Shown one piece after another: positions 45,327-55,698 of a stretch of DNA of 64,000 bases; within the stretch, counting starts at the first letter, position 1; each line of letters opens with the position of its first letter. The stretch covers positions 1-64,000 of the forward strand of contig CADAKX010000027.1 in assembly GCA_902788605.1 (NCBI GenBank), given 5' to 3'. The notes below the pieces were generated by a model. It saw nothing but the letters and a program-made list of their open reading frames with translations, was not told where the DNA came from and searched no databases. Both the position numbers and the translations under genes were made by a program. This DNA is from an uncultured Prevotellaceae bacterium. GTDB taxonomy: Bacteria; Bacteroidota; Bacteroidia; Bacteroidales; Bacteroidaceae.

Positions 45327-47348
45327 GTGAAACGATTTTATGTTCTTCTCGTTGCTGCCATCCTGACGTTGGCAGCAAAGGCTCAAATGGCCGATCCCGT
45401 ACACTTCAGTTCCGAACTAAAGATGCTCTCAGACAATGAGGCCGAGATTATCTTCAAAGCCGTCATCGACCCAGGTTGGCACGTCTACTCCACCGACCTT
45501 GGCAACGATGGGCCCGTGGAGGCCACCTTCAACGCAGACAAGATGGAAGGTGCCGAGCGCGTGGGAAAGTTGAAACCCGTAGGCAAAGAAATTAAGAAGT
45601 ACGACCCGCTGTTCGGCATGGAACTGCGTTATTTTGAGCAGACGGCTGTCTTCAAGCAGAAGATTCGTTTTACCCAGTCACACTACGACATCGACTGCTA
45701 TCTGGAGTATGGTGCCTGCAACGATGAGAGTTGCATGCCGCCCACTCAGGTTACGTTCCGCAAGAAGGGTGATATCGAACTGGCAAAGGGCGCCACTTCC
45801 AACGAGGTTTTCAAGGAGATTGAGGCCACACCCGAAGAGCATGTGCAAGACACCACCTCTACCGACACTGTTGCTGTAGCTGCCACGACAAGTGCTCCCA
45901 GCGACACAGACCTTTGGCAACCCGTTGTCGAGGAACTGCAAAGCATGAGCGAGGGTGTCAGCATTGCAGACAAGTCACTGCTCTATATCCTGCTCATGGG
46001 TTTCATTGGCGGACTGCTGGCTGTCTGCATGCCCTGCATCTGGCCCATCATCCCCATGACAGTCAGCTTCTTCCTGAAGCGCTCCAAGGACGACAAAAGC
46101 AAGGGTATCCGCGATGCTGTCACCTATGGCATTAGCATCATCATCATTTATCTGACACTGGGTCTCTGCGTCACAGCCATCTTTGGCAGCGACACACTCA
46201 ACGCCATGTCCACCAATGCGGTGTTCAACATCTTCCTGTTCCTGCTGCTCGTGGTCTTCGCCCTGTCGTTCTTTGGCTGGTTTGAGATCAAGTTACCTGA
46301 GAGCTGGGCCAACAGCGTCGACACCAAGGCATCGGCCACCAGCGGTCTCATCAGCATCTTCCTCATGGCCTTCACCCTAGTGCTGGTATCTTTCTCGTGC
46401 ACAGCCCCCATCATCGGACTGCTGCTCGTCGAGACAACCACCAGTGGCAACTGGCTGGCACCAGCCCTGGGCATGCTGGGCTTCGCAGTAGCACTGGCCC
46501 TTCCATTCACCCTCTTTGCCCTTTTCCCCTCATGGCTCAAGCAGGCTCCGAAGTCGGGCTCATGGATGAACACCATTAAGGTGGTGTTGGGCTTCGTAGA
46601 GTTGGCCTTTGCCCTGAAGTTCTTCTCTGTGGCCGACTTGGCCTATGGTTGGCATCTGCTAGACCGCGAGGTATTCCTCTCACTTTGGATTGTTATCTTC
46701 GGTCTGTTGGGCGCCTATCTCTGTGGTTGGTTGAAATTCCCTTCCGACGAGATGAATGGCGAGAGCAAGCCCATGCCCGTGGTTTGCATCATGGGCGGAC
46801 TCGTCTCTCTGGCCTTCGCTGTCTATATGGTTCCTGGCTTGTGGGGTGCTCCTTGCAAGGCCGTCAGTGCCTTTGCACCTCCCATGAACACACAGGACTT
46901 CAACCTCTACACCAGGACTGTTGAGGCTCGCTTCACAGACTTCGAGCAAGGCATGGCCGCAGCCAAGGCTGAAGGCAAGCCCGTACTCATCGACTTCACT
47001 GGCTTTGGCTGTGTGAACTGCCGCAAGATGGAGGCCTCAGTCTGGACCGACCCTCAGGTGGCCGACCTCATCACCAAGGACTATGTGCTCATCTCACTCT
47101 ATGTCGACGACAAGACACCTCTTGCAGAACCTATCACCATTACTGACGAGAAGGGTGAGATCAAGATGCTTCGCACCGTTGGTGCTAAATGGAGTTACCT
47201 GCAGAGCCATAAGTTCGGTGCCAACGCACAGCCCTACTACGTCATCCTCGACAACGACGGCAAGCCTCTCTGCGGCAGTCGTGCCTACAAGGAAGATGTT
47301 GCCGAGTACGTACAGTTCCTGAAAGAGGGACTGAGCCAATACAAGTAA
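45327..47348 (+). CDS. dsbD: Thiol:disulfide interchange protein DsbD
   Basis: Carries electrons from the cytoplasm across the inner membrane to periplasmic thiol proteins. 673 residues. GTG start at 45327, confirmed by the signal peptide MKRFYVLLVAAILTLAAKAQ. In order: DsbD-alpha domain with the CNDESC cysteine pair near residue 133, about eight membrane helices with the redox cysteines in VCMPCIWPIIP and FSCTAPIIG, and a C-terminal thioredoxin domain with GFGCVNCRKME near residue 555. It reads in the same direction as the preceding secreted protein. A bidirectional terminator follows. Confidence 0.93.
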   Translation: MKRFYVLLVAAILTLAAKAQMADPVHFSSELKMLSDNEAEIIFKAVIDPGWHVYSTDLGNDGPVEATFNADKMEGAERVGKLKPVGKEIKKYDPLFGMELRYFEQTAVFKQKIRFTQSHYDIDCYLEYGACNDESCMPPTQVTFRKKGDIELAKGATSNEVFKEIEATPEEHVQDTTSTDTVAVAATTSAPSDTDLWQPVVEELQSMSEGVSIADKSLLYILLMGFIGGLLAVCMPCIWPIIPMTVSFFLKRSKDDKSKGIRDAVTYGISIIIIYLTLGLCVTAIFGSDTLNAMSTNAVFNIFLFLLLVVFALSFFGWFEIKLPESWANSVDTKASATSGLISIFLMAFTLVLVSFSCTAPIIGLLLVETTTSGNWLAPALGMLGFAVALALPFTLFALFPSWLKQAPKSGSWMNTIKVVLGFVELAFALKFFSVADLAYGWHLLDREVFLSLWIVIFGLLGAYLCGWLKFPSDEMNGESKPMPVVCIMGGLVSLAFAVYMVPGLWGAPCKAVSAFAPPMNTQDFNLYTRTVEARFTDFEQGMAAAKAEGKPVLIDFTGFGCVNCRKMEASVWTDPQVADLITKDYVLISLYVDDKTPLAEPITITDEKGEIKMLRTVGAKWSYLQSHKFGANAQPYYVILDNDGKPLCGSRAYKEDVAEYVQFLKEGLSQYK

Positions 47349-47349
47349 C

Positions 47350-47385
47350 AAAAAAGTGAGCTGCTCATTGCAGCTCACTTTATCT
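47350..47385. terminator. Bidirectional intrinsic terminator
   Basis: AAAGTGAGCTGC and GCAGCTCACTTT form a 12-bp stem with a five-base loop. It separates the convergent dsbD and GH2 genes and overlaps the end of the GH2 gene. Confidence 0.85.
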
Positions 47386-50329
47386 TTGGTTTCAACTCAT
47401 CAGGCGAGTCGTTAGTAAACATATTCACTTGCGGCGCCCGTTTGGTATAGAAGTCTCGGATGGTCTGAACATCCAGCACCAGCGACGGATTAAAGTCGCT
47501 GCTCTGCATATAGTCAAGAATAGCCTTGCGCATCTGGCGAGCCACGATGCGATGCTCCAAGTCACTGCTGATGTCCATCGTGGTCATCAGCAGTTTTCCT
47601 TTCAGCACCTTTGCCTCGACCACCATACCTAACTTACGGCTGACATGCCATGTATCGATAGGCTGGATGGGCGACTGATAATCCTTGGGCAATTCCATCA
47701 GGTTCATCACCTGCGCCTTGTTCAGCAGTTCCCACCAGTTCAGGTTACTCCAATCATCAGTGGGGAAGCCATACTTAAACAACGGATGTTCCTTGTTGAT
47801 ATAGGCACCAGTGGTATGAGGTGGACGCATCTTAAACCACGACGTATTCCAGAACACAGGCAGATAGTGCTGCACCACATCGTTGCCCAGCATCACCTTT
47901 TCTGCCGCCGTCAATAGCACAGTGCCTCCTTTTCTTAGTGCCTTCAAGCATTTTTCATCGAGCGAATCAGATACAACTATCTGGGTTTCAGCAAGCAACG
48001 AGCCACTCGTAGATTCCAAAGAATCTGGATAAACCCAGAAATCCCAATGGTTCATAATCGCATTTTCCAGTTGCACGTCAAGGGTCAACTTCGTTGGTTT
48101 ATTCACACCACCAAGTGGGAAATTAATTCCTTTTAGCAAAGCATTCTTTCCAACAAACACAGTATCAATCTTCATATCGCCCGATGTAAGAACACGAAGC
48201 GAGTCGTCCGAAATTTGATAATGAAGATTGACAGAAGAGAAGCGTCCATAGAATGCATTATAGATATCCAGCGGCACATCAAGCGTTTCATTATTCGTAT
48301 AAACAAACTTGGGGAAACGCGCCAACACCACCACCGAATTACAGAACTCACGCCAATCGCGAGCCGTGCAATAGCCCTTCTCACGCCAATGCACGTTCAG
48401 CGGTCCCACCAAGGCTGTGCCCTGTCCACTATAATCATTCAGTCCCAGCAACTGAAAACCAGCATAGTCCTTTGTGCGCAGGTTGCGCTCAATCTCATAT
48501 TTATAGCAAAGCGTCTGCAGTTTACCACTGGCCATCAGGAATTTTTCAGCCATCTGCTCCATGCCATTGTCACGCAACAGATCGCGAAATATCTCAAAGT
48601 TGCGAGGCTTGTAAATACCCGTATACTGCGACATCTCCTTGAAATCAGGGAAAGCACACCATTGTCCCTGCTCATGCGCTATGATGGGCGACAGATTATT
48701 ATCCGTTCCTTTATAGTTGCGAGGACGCAGGATGCCAGCCAAATAATCATCCGCCGACTGAGGCGCACGACTATCCCAGTCCAACCCACGGGCGCCACCC
48801 TTCACATGATACTCCGACCCATTGTCCCAGGCCCATCCTCCACCGACAGAGGCACCACAATACACCTTCGTATCATCATACTTATGCATCTGCTTCACCC
48901 AGTCGTTGCAATAGGTCACCCAGTCGCCAGCCGGCTCATTACCCGCCGCCATCATCACAAACGATGGATGATGCCCATATTCGTCCACAATGCGTTTCGA
49001 TTCCTCCAACAGATACTGGTCAATCTTCTGTCCGCGACGCAACCTCACACCATGATTAGGCCATGAGGGGCCCTCTGGTTGCAGATAGATACCCACACGG
49101 TCGGCAGCAGCAAAGGCAGCCTCTGGTGGACAATAGCTATGGAAGCGCACATGGTTCAACCCATATTCCTTGCATTTCTTGAACAGATACAGCCATTCCT
49201 CCTCATCAGTAGGCGGAAAGCCTGTCTCAGGAAAGCAACAGTTCTCCACTGTGCCACGCAAGAACAAGGGACGCTGGTTAATAAACATCTGGCGATCTCT
49301 GATGCTGATCTCCCTGAAACCTACGAGCGTCTCCACCACATCCTCGCCAGCCTCAATAGTCAGTCGATAGAGGTTCGGATGAAACTCGTCCCACACTTCA
49401 ATATCCGTATAGATAGGAAGTTCGGCCGTAATCTCATTCCCCACTGCATCCATCGAGCAGCCACCAATCACCTTTCCAGCTTTAGGTCCAAACGCATATC
49501 TCAGCGTCAGATTCACCACATACTGATACTGGGGCATCAGTTGCAGCCCATCCGTATGGTTTTCCAACAGCACCTTTATCCTACCCACCTTTTGCCATTT
49601 CGTTCCTCCAGAAACCAATCGGCCATTCTTATACGCATCAGGCAGGGCTACCTTGACACTGTCCATCTTCACGCGGATACCCTTCAAATTCAGTTTCTTC
49701 CATTGTGCCTGTAGCTCCATTCTGCCAGCAATACCATTCCAATTGCCCTGCGTCTGGTCGGTCACGCTGTGCGAGTCTTGTCCCACACACACGTTCTCTA
49801 TACCGTTATACACACAGATCACAATCTCGTTGCGTGCACCCTTCCTGATATACCTCGTCACATCATAGCGATGAGGCACCGACAGCGACATCTGATGGCC
49901 CACAGCATGTCCATTCACAAAGACCGTCGTCTCAATATGTGGACGCTCCAGAAACAGCGTGATGCGCTGGTCAGTCCAGTCCTGCGGCACATAGACCGTA
50001 CGTCTGTACCACGCCTTGCCCACATAGTGTTTCTCTGGCGTCAGAAAAAATGGAAACTTCATCTGCCCTTTCTGTCTATAGGGCTCCATATAGGGATTGA
50101 AGTAATACGACGAATCATAGAGCGAGCCCGTCCACTGAGTGTGGACATCCACGTCATCGCCCTTGCCGTTGGTCAGCATCGAGCCTGGCAGCATCACAAA
50201 GTCTGTGTATCGTGCCGAATCACCGATGGCGAAGTCCCACATTCCCGCCAGACTGATGATTTGCTGGGCAGTCACATGAGCTGCAGTCATCAGCCAACAG
50301 CCAATCAAAATACCTAAGAATCGCTTCAT
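47375..50329 (-). CDS. Secreted family 2 glycoside hydrolase
   Basis: A 984-residue enzyme with a signal peptide (MKRFLGILIGCWLMTAAHVTAQ). GH2 domain order: sugar-binding jelly roll (YVGKAWYRRTVYVP, LERPHIETTVFVNG), Ig-like domain, then the TIM barrel with FLRGTVENCCFPETG, the acid/base Glu in AAGNEPAGDW near residue 455 and the probable nucleophile in IIAHEQGQW near residue 540. The long C-terminal part is family-variable. Family activities include beta-galactosidase, glucuronidase and arabinosidase; the exact one cannot be read. It is the last gene of the operon, 3 nt after the GH35 gene. Confidence 0.88.
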   Translation of the reverse strand: MKRFLGILIGCWLMTAAHVTAQQIISLAGMWDFAIGDSARYTDFVMLPGSMLTNGKGDDVDVHTQWTGSLYDSSYYFNPYMEPYRQKGQMKFPFFLTPEKHYVGKAWYRRTVYVPQDWTDQRITLFLERPHIETTVFVNGHAVGHQMSLSVPHRYDVTRYIRKGARNEIVICVYNGIENVCVGQDSHSVTDQTQGNWNGIAGRMELQAQWKKLNLKGIRVKMDSVKVALPDAYKNGRLVSGGTKWQKVGRIKVLLENHTDGLQLMPQYQYVVNLTLRYAFGPKAGKVIGGCSMDAVGNEITAELPIYTDIEVWDEFHPNLYRLTIEAGEDVVETLVGFREISIRDRQMFINQRPLFLRGTVENCCFPETGFPPTDEEEWLYLFKKCKEYGLNHVRFHSYCPPEAAFAAADRVGIYLQPEGPSWPNHGVRLRRGQKIDQYLLEESKRIVDEYGHHPSFVMMAAGNEPAGDWVTYCNDWVKQMHKYDDTKVYCGASVGGGWAWDNGSEYHVKGGARGLDWDSRAPQSADDYLAGILRPRNYKGTDNNLSPIIAHEQGQWCAFPDFKEMSQYTGIYKPRNFEIFRDLLRDNGMEQMAEKFLMASGKLQTLCYKYEIERNLRTKDYAGFQLLGLNDYSGQGTALVGPLNVHWREKGYCTARDWREFCNSVVVLARFPKFVYTNNETLDVPLDIYNAFYGRFSSVNLHYQISDDSLRVLTSGDMKIDTVFVGKNALLKGINFPLGGVNKPTKLTLDVQLENAIMNHWDFWVYPDSLESTSGSLLAETQIVVSDSLDEKCLKALRKGGTVLLTAAEKVMLGNDVVQHYLPVFWNTSWFKMRPPHTTGAYINKEHPLFKYGFPTDDWSNLNWWELLNKAQVMNLMELPKDYQSPIQPIDTWHVSRKLGMVVEAKVLKGKLLMTTMDISSDLEHRIVARQMRKAILDYMQSSDFNPSLVLDVQTIRDFYTKRAPQVNMFTNDSPDELKPKIK

Positions 50330-50332
50330 ATA

Positions 50333-52366
50333 TTAATCCTTGACATATTGTATTTCTATTCTTTCCACGCCCTCGCCAAGAGTCTTATTAGCCTCTTTTG
50401 GCAGATAGACAGGCGCATCCTTCTGCAAAGGCAGGATGCGCAACTCCAGTTCCTTGGTGTCCTGAGACAGGCGCCACAAACCATACAGGAACGGCCGACC
50501 ATACTGGAAATGGTCTGCTATCAGTTTTCCGTTGGCATAAAGGCGGGCGCAGTCACCCTGGTAATCGAACTTCATCAGAGGTTCTTTGGCTCCAGCAGGC
50601 AGTTCTGGGAGTGTTATCCGATAGACCGCAGCCTGATCGAAGTCCTCATCAGAGGGCTCTTCTGCCACGCGCTGCGCACCCATCGATATCTTTCTAAGCG
50701 GTCCTGCCTCTTTGATCTTTCGAATCGTAGCAAGGTCTGTCATCACTATTGGTTCTGGCTCCAAGAACAATCTCTCAGCCTCAACACAGTCCAACAGATA
50801 GAGATTGCCATAGACAGGCTTTTCTGTGCCACGAACCTTCACGTTCTTCAGCACTTTACCATTCTGCATACAGATAGTGGTGGGGATACCTGGTATCTGC
50901 ATCAGATAGATTTTTCCATCACGCTTTGCCACCAGTTGAGCCGTTGCATACTTGATGCCGTCAACATTCACAGGGAAGATAGCCATACAACCAGCAGGAA
51001 TAGACAGCTTGGGAAGGGTGACGCCACACGCTTTCAACACCACATTCTTCTTGACAGAGAGGTTCTGCAGGCGTTCGTAGTTATTAATAAAGATATAGCC
51101 ACTGTTTCCTTTTGAACGAACAGCCCAGCGCAGATGACTGTCATCACCCTTCTTGATATCCTGCGGAGCAGGGAACGATGCCTCCATCTCGGCCAGTGTC
51201 TCGCCCCAGTCCTGCATAAACAGATGTAGGGGACGCAGCATATAGTAATGCACGTTCTTCTGTCCAAACTCGCCCAAGGGTGCCTGGAAGTCATAGTTCT
51301 TCACAGGCATATCGTTGTAGTTGGTGCCCTTGGTACGCTGATTCTCGTTCAGATAGGTCTTGCCCTCTGGGTTCGTACCACCATGATACATATAATAGCC
51401 CAATAGGTTAGAGCCAGAGCCGAGTTTCACCAGCGCCATCGAATAGGCATCCTCAGGATAGACATAAGGCCTACGGTGATAGGCCTGCATCATACCACCT
51501 CCCAACTCACACGTAAAATAGGGATACGACTCGTCTCCGTCGTTCACCTTAGCCCTCTGTTTTCCCAACTGCTCTGTAGCTATCGCCGTTGACGAGCGAA
51601 AGGCCTTGAAGTTGAAAGCCTTATAGTAGTTGCCATCGGTCTCACCCAGTGTGCGGTCCCAGAAGCCATCAGCATAGTCGCCATACAAAGGAATCATCTC
51701 ACCGAAAGGTACAGGCGTTGCCAATTCAGGCCAACCGGTACGGGTATAGAACGGCAGGTCGAAGCCAATCTTCTGAGCAATATGTTTCAGGTCCATCAGG
51801 TATTCGCCACGTCCACGATACTCATTATCAAACTGCGCCGCAATGACGGGACCACCATCCTTCCACTGAAGACCTTGCACTTGTGAAAAAATCTGGCGAT
51901 AGAGTGTTTCCGCGTAACTCAGGAATACAGGATTCCGGTCGCGAAGCTTACAGCCCTTCTCAAACATCCAGTCGGGTATGCCGCCATTGCGCACCTCGCC
52001 ATGACAGAACGGGCCCATGCGCAGAATCACAGGCATCTGTTCCTCCGAACATATCTCCAGAAAGCGGCGCAGATTGCGTTGGCCATCCCAACGGAAGATG
52101 CCCTCTTCCTCCTCCACATGATTCCAGAACACATAGGTGGCAATCATCGTCACCCCACCCTCTTTCATCTTCTTCACCTCCTGTCGCCATTCATCAGCAG
52201 GGATACGGCTATAGTGCACCTCGCCCATCACTGGCACGACACGATGTCCGTCGATAATCAGACTCAGCCTGTCCCACTTCACATCGCGCTGTGCCTCAGT
52301 GGCAATGCTTGTCATCATTAGGGCGGCCACAGCCACCAATCTCACTAGTTTCATAGTAGTTTGCAT
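50333..52366 (-). CDS. Secreted family 35 glycoside hydrolase (beta-galactosidase type)
   Basis: A 677-residue enzyme with a signal peptide (from MQTTMKLVRLVAVAALMMT; a start at 52354 is also possible). The GH35 barrel starts GEVHYSRIPADEWRQEVKKM and has YVFWNHVEEEEGIF, the acid/base Glu in QFDNEYRG near residue 185 and the probable nucleophile in TCELGGGM near residue 290. The family removes terminal beta-galactose. It lies 9 nt after the DUF5107 gene. The substrate is likely a plant or host galactoside that the MFS porter takes up once hydrolysed. Confidence 0.9.
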   Translation of the reverse strand: MQTTMKLVRLVAVAALMMTSIATEAQRDVKWDRLSLIIDGHRVVPVMGEVHYSRIPADEWRQEVKKMKEGGVTMIATYVFWNHVEEEEGIFRWDGQRNLRRFLEICSEEQMPVILRMGPFCHGEVRNGGIPDWMFEKGCKLRDRNPVFLSYAETLYRQIFSQVQGLQWKDGGPVIAAQFDNEYRGRGEYLMDLKHIAQKIGFDLPFYTRTGWPELATPVPFGEMIPLYGDYADGFWDRTLGETDGNYYKAFNFKAFRSSTAIATEQLGKQRAKVNDGDESYPYFTCELGGGMMQAYHRRPYVYPEDAYSMALVKLGSGSNLLGYYMYHGGTNPEGKTYLNENQRTKGTNYNDMPVKNYDFQAPLGEFGQKNVHYYMLRPLHLFMQDWGETLAEMEASFPAPQDIKKGDDSHLRWAVRSKGNSGYIFINNYERLQNLSVKKNVVLKACGVTLPKLSIPAGCMAIFPVNVDGIKYATAQLVAKRDGKIYLMQIPGIPTTICMQNGKVLKNVKVRGTEKPVYGNLYLLDCVEAERLFLEPEPIVMTDLATIRKIKEAGPLRKISMGAQRVAEEPSDEDFDQAAVYRITLPELPAGAKEPLMKFDYQGDCARLYANGKLIADHFQYGRPFLYGLWRLSQDTKELELRILPLQKDAPVYLPKEANKTLGEGVERIEIQYVKD

Positions 52367-52375
52367 ATCATTTGT

Positions 52376-55300
52376 TTATAGTAGTTGATACCGGATAAGC
52401 GAACGCAAGGCCTGCGCCCCCATATGATTGATGTCCATCGACTCCACCTCACTCAGATAGCGGTTGCCACGTTCAGAATCACCCATACCATAGTAGCCCA
52501 GAGCCAACATATAGAGACAGTGGATACGGTTCTGTTTGTCGAGGTCGCCATCCCATATCAGCAGGTCGGGCAGCGACACGGCAAAGTAGTCCATCGTCTG
52601 GTGCTCAAAGAGATGCTGTTTGCCATAATTAATGAGCTTATGCAACAGACCGCGCGCCTTGTCCTCCTGCCCAAGTTTGCGATAGCACAGGGCGGCATAG
52701 AAAATCTTGTCGGGCTTCGCATCGTTGTAGTACATCGCAGCTGCGGGCTCTGTGGGACCAGCGGTACCTTCCTCATAACGTCCCAACAGATAAAGGAAAT
52801 CATTATCCTGCGCGCCATAGAGTTTACCCTCACCCAGGTGGGGCGGGAAGACCAAACACTCCTCCAGCAACAGTTTCGCCTTTTCGTTCTCACCACGGGC
52901 AAGTGCTTGTTTAGCGAGTTCTAATCGGCACAACTGGTACTGCCCACTCACCTTGCCTTCGCCGCCTTCCCACGGATGGAACTGGCGGGCATCGAGCAGA
53001 TGCATCGCCTCTTCATAGCGTCCCAATTGGTTAAGCAGCGTGATTTCTTCCAGCACCAGATCATCGCGCTGGGCAATCATCTGCGGATATTTCTGTAGGA
53101 AGTCCAAGCGTTCCTGATGCGGTTTCTGCATACGCTTATAGAGTTGATCCAACTCCATCAGCACGCGAGCATCCGTCTCGTCAAGATGGAAGGCCTTCTC
53201 CATGTATGCCACCGCCTCTTCTGGCTTATTCTGTTTGTTGAAGCGGACCAACGCTAGGTTACGCCATACGGTGGGGAACCTAGGATTGAGTTTTGCCGAC
53301 AGTTCCCAGTTCTCAATGGCAAGGTCATACTGACGCTTATCGTAGTAGAGGCAACCCAGATAATAGGGAGCCTTTGCTCCAGTGGGATTCTGGATTTTTG
53401 CTTTCTCCAAAGCCACCACAGCCTCCAGACGATTGGGGAAGCAGAGGTATGGCGATACAGTCTCTGCATGTTTGCAGTCACCCATATAATAATAACTCAT
53501 TGGAGTCACAGCACCCTCACTCTCAGCGATTTTCCAGACAGCCTTGGCGTCTTCGCTCAGACCCGCCTGCTCATATTCCAAGGCCAATTCTTCGTAATTC
53601 TCGCCACTCTTTCGCATCAGCATGGTCAGCGTATCTTCACCAGTCAGCAGATACTTCTCATAACGACAACCATAATTAAAATGGTCCACCAAAAGACTCT
53701 TCTCTATCCATGTCAGCGCCTCAGCCTTGCGTCCCAGTTTTCTGAGGACAACAGCCATGAGTGCTCGTGCCTGATGATTGCAAGCATTGAAAATCAGACT
53801 ACGGTTCAACTCATCCAATGCATCATCATAGCGGCCTTGCGCCACACTGATTCTTGCCGCCTCGAAATAGCCGGCATCGGCCCATGCCTTGTTCCAGGTC
53901 GATTTCCAGAAAAAGTCATAGGCCTCGTCCCAACGGCCTTGATACTTCAAGGCAAGGGCAAGGTTAAAGATAGCCTCACCATCATAAGGATTCGGATTGC
54001 GTTTCTGCCATATCTTCACAGCCTTACGGAGATAGCTCTCTGCCTTGTCAAAGCGTCCACGGCGCAAGTACCATAGTCCTGTCTGATTCAGACAGCGCAC
54101 ATCATTGGGATCACGACGAAGTGCCTCCTCATAATAGTCCAGCGCGCTCCAGGTGGCATGGCGATATTGCTCCAAGTGCAGACCCGTCAGATAGAGTTGA
54201 TCGTTGGTTTTCGTATCCTGAGGCGACAGGGCTGCCTCTGCGGCATCAGGTATCGGACGTATCTCGTCGGATTCAGCCTGCCACGACAGTTTTCCTACAG
54301 AGAACAGCAAATCCTGCAATCGAACTGCTGGACACGCCACTGTTTGAACATAGACCTCCTCTGGCGAGAGCGTTACCATCTGGTCAAAATAGGTCTCTCC
54401 TTTCTTGTTTCTAAGCCACACACGCGCCGACTGTTTCGACGTAGCCAATACCTTGAGGCACACGCCATTCTCCATTTCTTCGATATTCAAGACGAAGTCC
54501 TTTGAGGCCTGTTTTACAATACCAATCTCACGATACGGCATGAAATACTGCGTAAACTGCTTCTCCTCATAGGGCATCAGCCATGTGAAGTCGGGCTGGT
54601 TCTCCGTATAGACGCCTGCCATTAACTCAATATAAGGACGGAAGCCTGTGCGTATAGACCCTTCAGGTATGCCATCAGTCTCTGTGGCATTGTCTGTCAG
54701 GTTTCGGTCCCATGCTCGACCAAAGTCGCCATTACCCCAAGTCCATTGTTTCTTGCCAGGCGAGAAGTGATGACTGGCCACATGGAGCATACCGCCTTTA
54801 GTGTCGTTCTCATAGCCACCCTCGAAGTTATATTTTGAGTTGACAGCCATATAGCTCGTAGGCACCTTGATATTCTTATAGTTCGAGATATCTACGCCTG
54901 CGGAATAGTCCATCTTGTAGTAAGTACCCGTAGCAATAGGAAAGCTCGACACCGCACGCTTACCATGGTCAAACACTGCATTGACATCTGGTGGGAACAC
55001 GCTCTGGTAATCGTCGTTCACCTCTACGGCAGGGTTTGCCCACCAGAGGAAAGTCTGAGGCAACGACGTACGGTTGCTGACGCGTCCCTGTATCTCCAGA
55101 TAGGCGCAACCGGGACGAAGCGTAAAGCCTGCCATGCCCTTCTGGTGGAACATACGTTCCATCTCGTTCACCCATACCGTCACACTGCCATCTTCGTTCT
55201 CCACAATGTCGCAGTCCACAGGCAGATAGGTTGACGGACGGTGGTGCTGGGGCCAGTTAAACTCGATGCCACCACTGATCCAGGGACCAGTCAATCCCAC

Positions 55301-55663
55301 CAACGCGGGTTTGATGACGTGGTTATAATAGACGAAGTGGCGCTGCTTGATCTTGTCGTACGCCATTTGGATACGTCCACCCAGTTCGGGCATCACCATC
55401 ACCTTGATATATTCGTTCTCCAGGAACACCACCTTCCACTCGTGTGGCGTGGGTTTATTGGCTATCGACTCGATGACAGGATACGGATAGACCACGCCAC
55501 TGGACCCCTGATAGACTCTTTTTTCCAGGAATATCGGGTTCTTCTCGGCCTTTCCTATTTCATAGGTAGGTATGGTAACTATTTCTCTCCAGGCTTTTAC
55601 GGACTCTCCCCCAACCCTCCCTGTGAGGGAGGGAGCGGTTACCTTATTGTGTTTTACGTTCAT
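52376..55663 (-). CDS. DUF5107-TPR protein with REP-like insertion at the N-terminus
   Basis: A 1095-residue cytoplasmic-looking protein. Residues about 22-360 form a DUF5107 domain (VYQGSSGVVYPYPVIE, PELGGRIQMAYDKI, GPWISGGIEFNWPQHH), a galactose-mutarotase-like beta fold; residues about 480-1090 hold tetratricopeptide repeats. The family accompanies sugar transport and hydrolase genes; its reaction is not established. The segment APSLTGRVGGES, before the usual start region KAWREIVTIPTYEIG, is encoded by a REP-like element (55601-55638) and looks inserted. It lies between the MFS porter and GH35. Confidence 0.85.
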   Translation of the reverse strand: MNVKHNKVTAPSLTGRVGGESVKAWREIVTIPTYEIGKAEKNPIFLEKRVYQGSSGVVYPYPVIESIANKPTPHEWKVVFLENEYIKVMVMPELGGRIQMAYDKIKQRHFVYYNHVIKPALVGLTGPWISGGIEFNWPQHHRPSTYLPVDCDIVENEDGSVTVWVNEMERMFHQKGMAGFTLRPGCAYLEIQGRVSNRTSLPQTFLWWANPAVEVNDDYQSVFPPDVNAVFDHGKRAVSSFPIATGTYYKMDYSAGVDISNYKNIKVPTSYMAVNSKYNFEGGYENDTKGGMLHVASHHFSPGKKQWTWGNGDFGRAWDRNLTDNATETDGIPEGSIRTGFRPYIELMAGVYTENQPDFTWLMPYEEKQFTQYFMPYREIGIVKQASKDFVLNIEEMENGVCLKVLATSKQSARVWLRNKKGETYFDQMVTLSPEEVYVQTVACPAVRLQDLLFSVGKLSWQAESDEIRPIPDAAEAALSPQDTKTNDQLYLTGLHLEQYRHATWSALDYYEEALRRDPNDVRCLNQTGLWYLRRGRFDKAESYLRKAVKIWQKRNPNPYDGEAIFNLALALKYQGRWDEAYDFFWKSTWNKAWADAGYFEAARISVAQGRYDDALDELNRSLIFNACNHQARALMAVVLRKLGRKAEALTWIEKSLLVDHFNYGCRYEKYLLTGEDTLTMLMRKSGENYEELALEYEQAGLSEDAKAVWKIAESEGAVTPMSYYYMGDCKHAETVSPYLCFPNRLEAVVALEKAKIQNPTGAKAPYYLGCLYYDKRQYDLAIENWELSAKLNPRFPTVWRNLALVRFNKQNKPEEAVAYMEKAFHLDETDARVLMELDQLYKRMQKPHQERLDFLQKYPQMIAQRDDLVLEEITLLNQLGRYEEAMHLLDARQFHPWEGGEGKVSGQYQLCRLELAKQALARGENEKAKLLLEECLVFPPHLGEGKLYGAQDNDFLYLLGRYEEGTAGPTEPAAAMYYNDAKPDKIFYAALCYRKLGQEDKARGLLHKLINYGKQHLFEHQTMDYFAVSLPDLLIWDGDLDKQNRIHCLYMLALGYYGMGDSERGNRYLSEVESMDINHMGAQALRSLIRYQLL
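55601..55638. repeat. REP-like G/C-rich palindrome, copy 1
   Basis: GACTCTCCCCCAACCC is followed by CTCCCT-gtg-AGGGAG. It is read in frame in the N-terminus of the DUF5107 protein. It forms an inverted pair with the copy at 55704-55738. Confidence 0.7.
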
Positions 55664-55698
55664 CTTGATTATATATTTGCTTTAGTGATTTATACTAT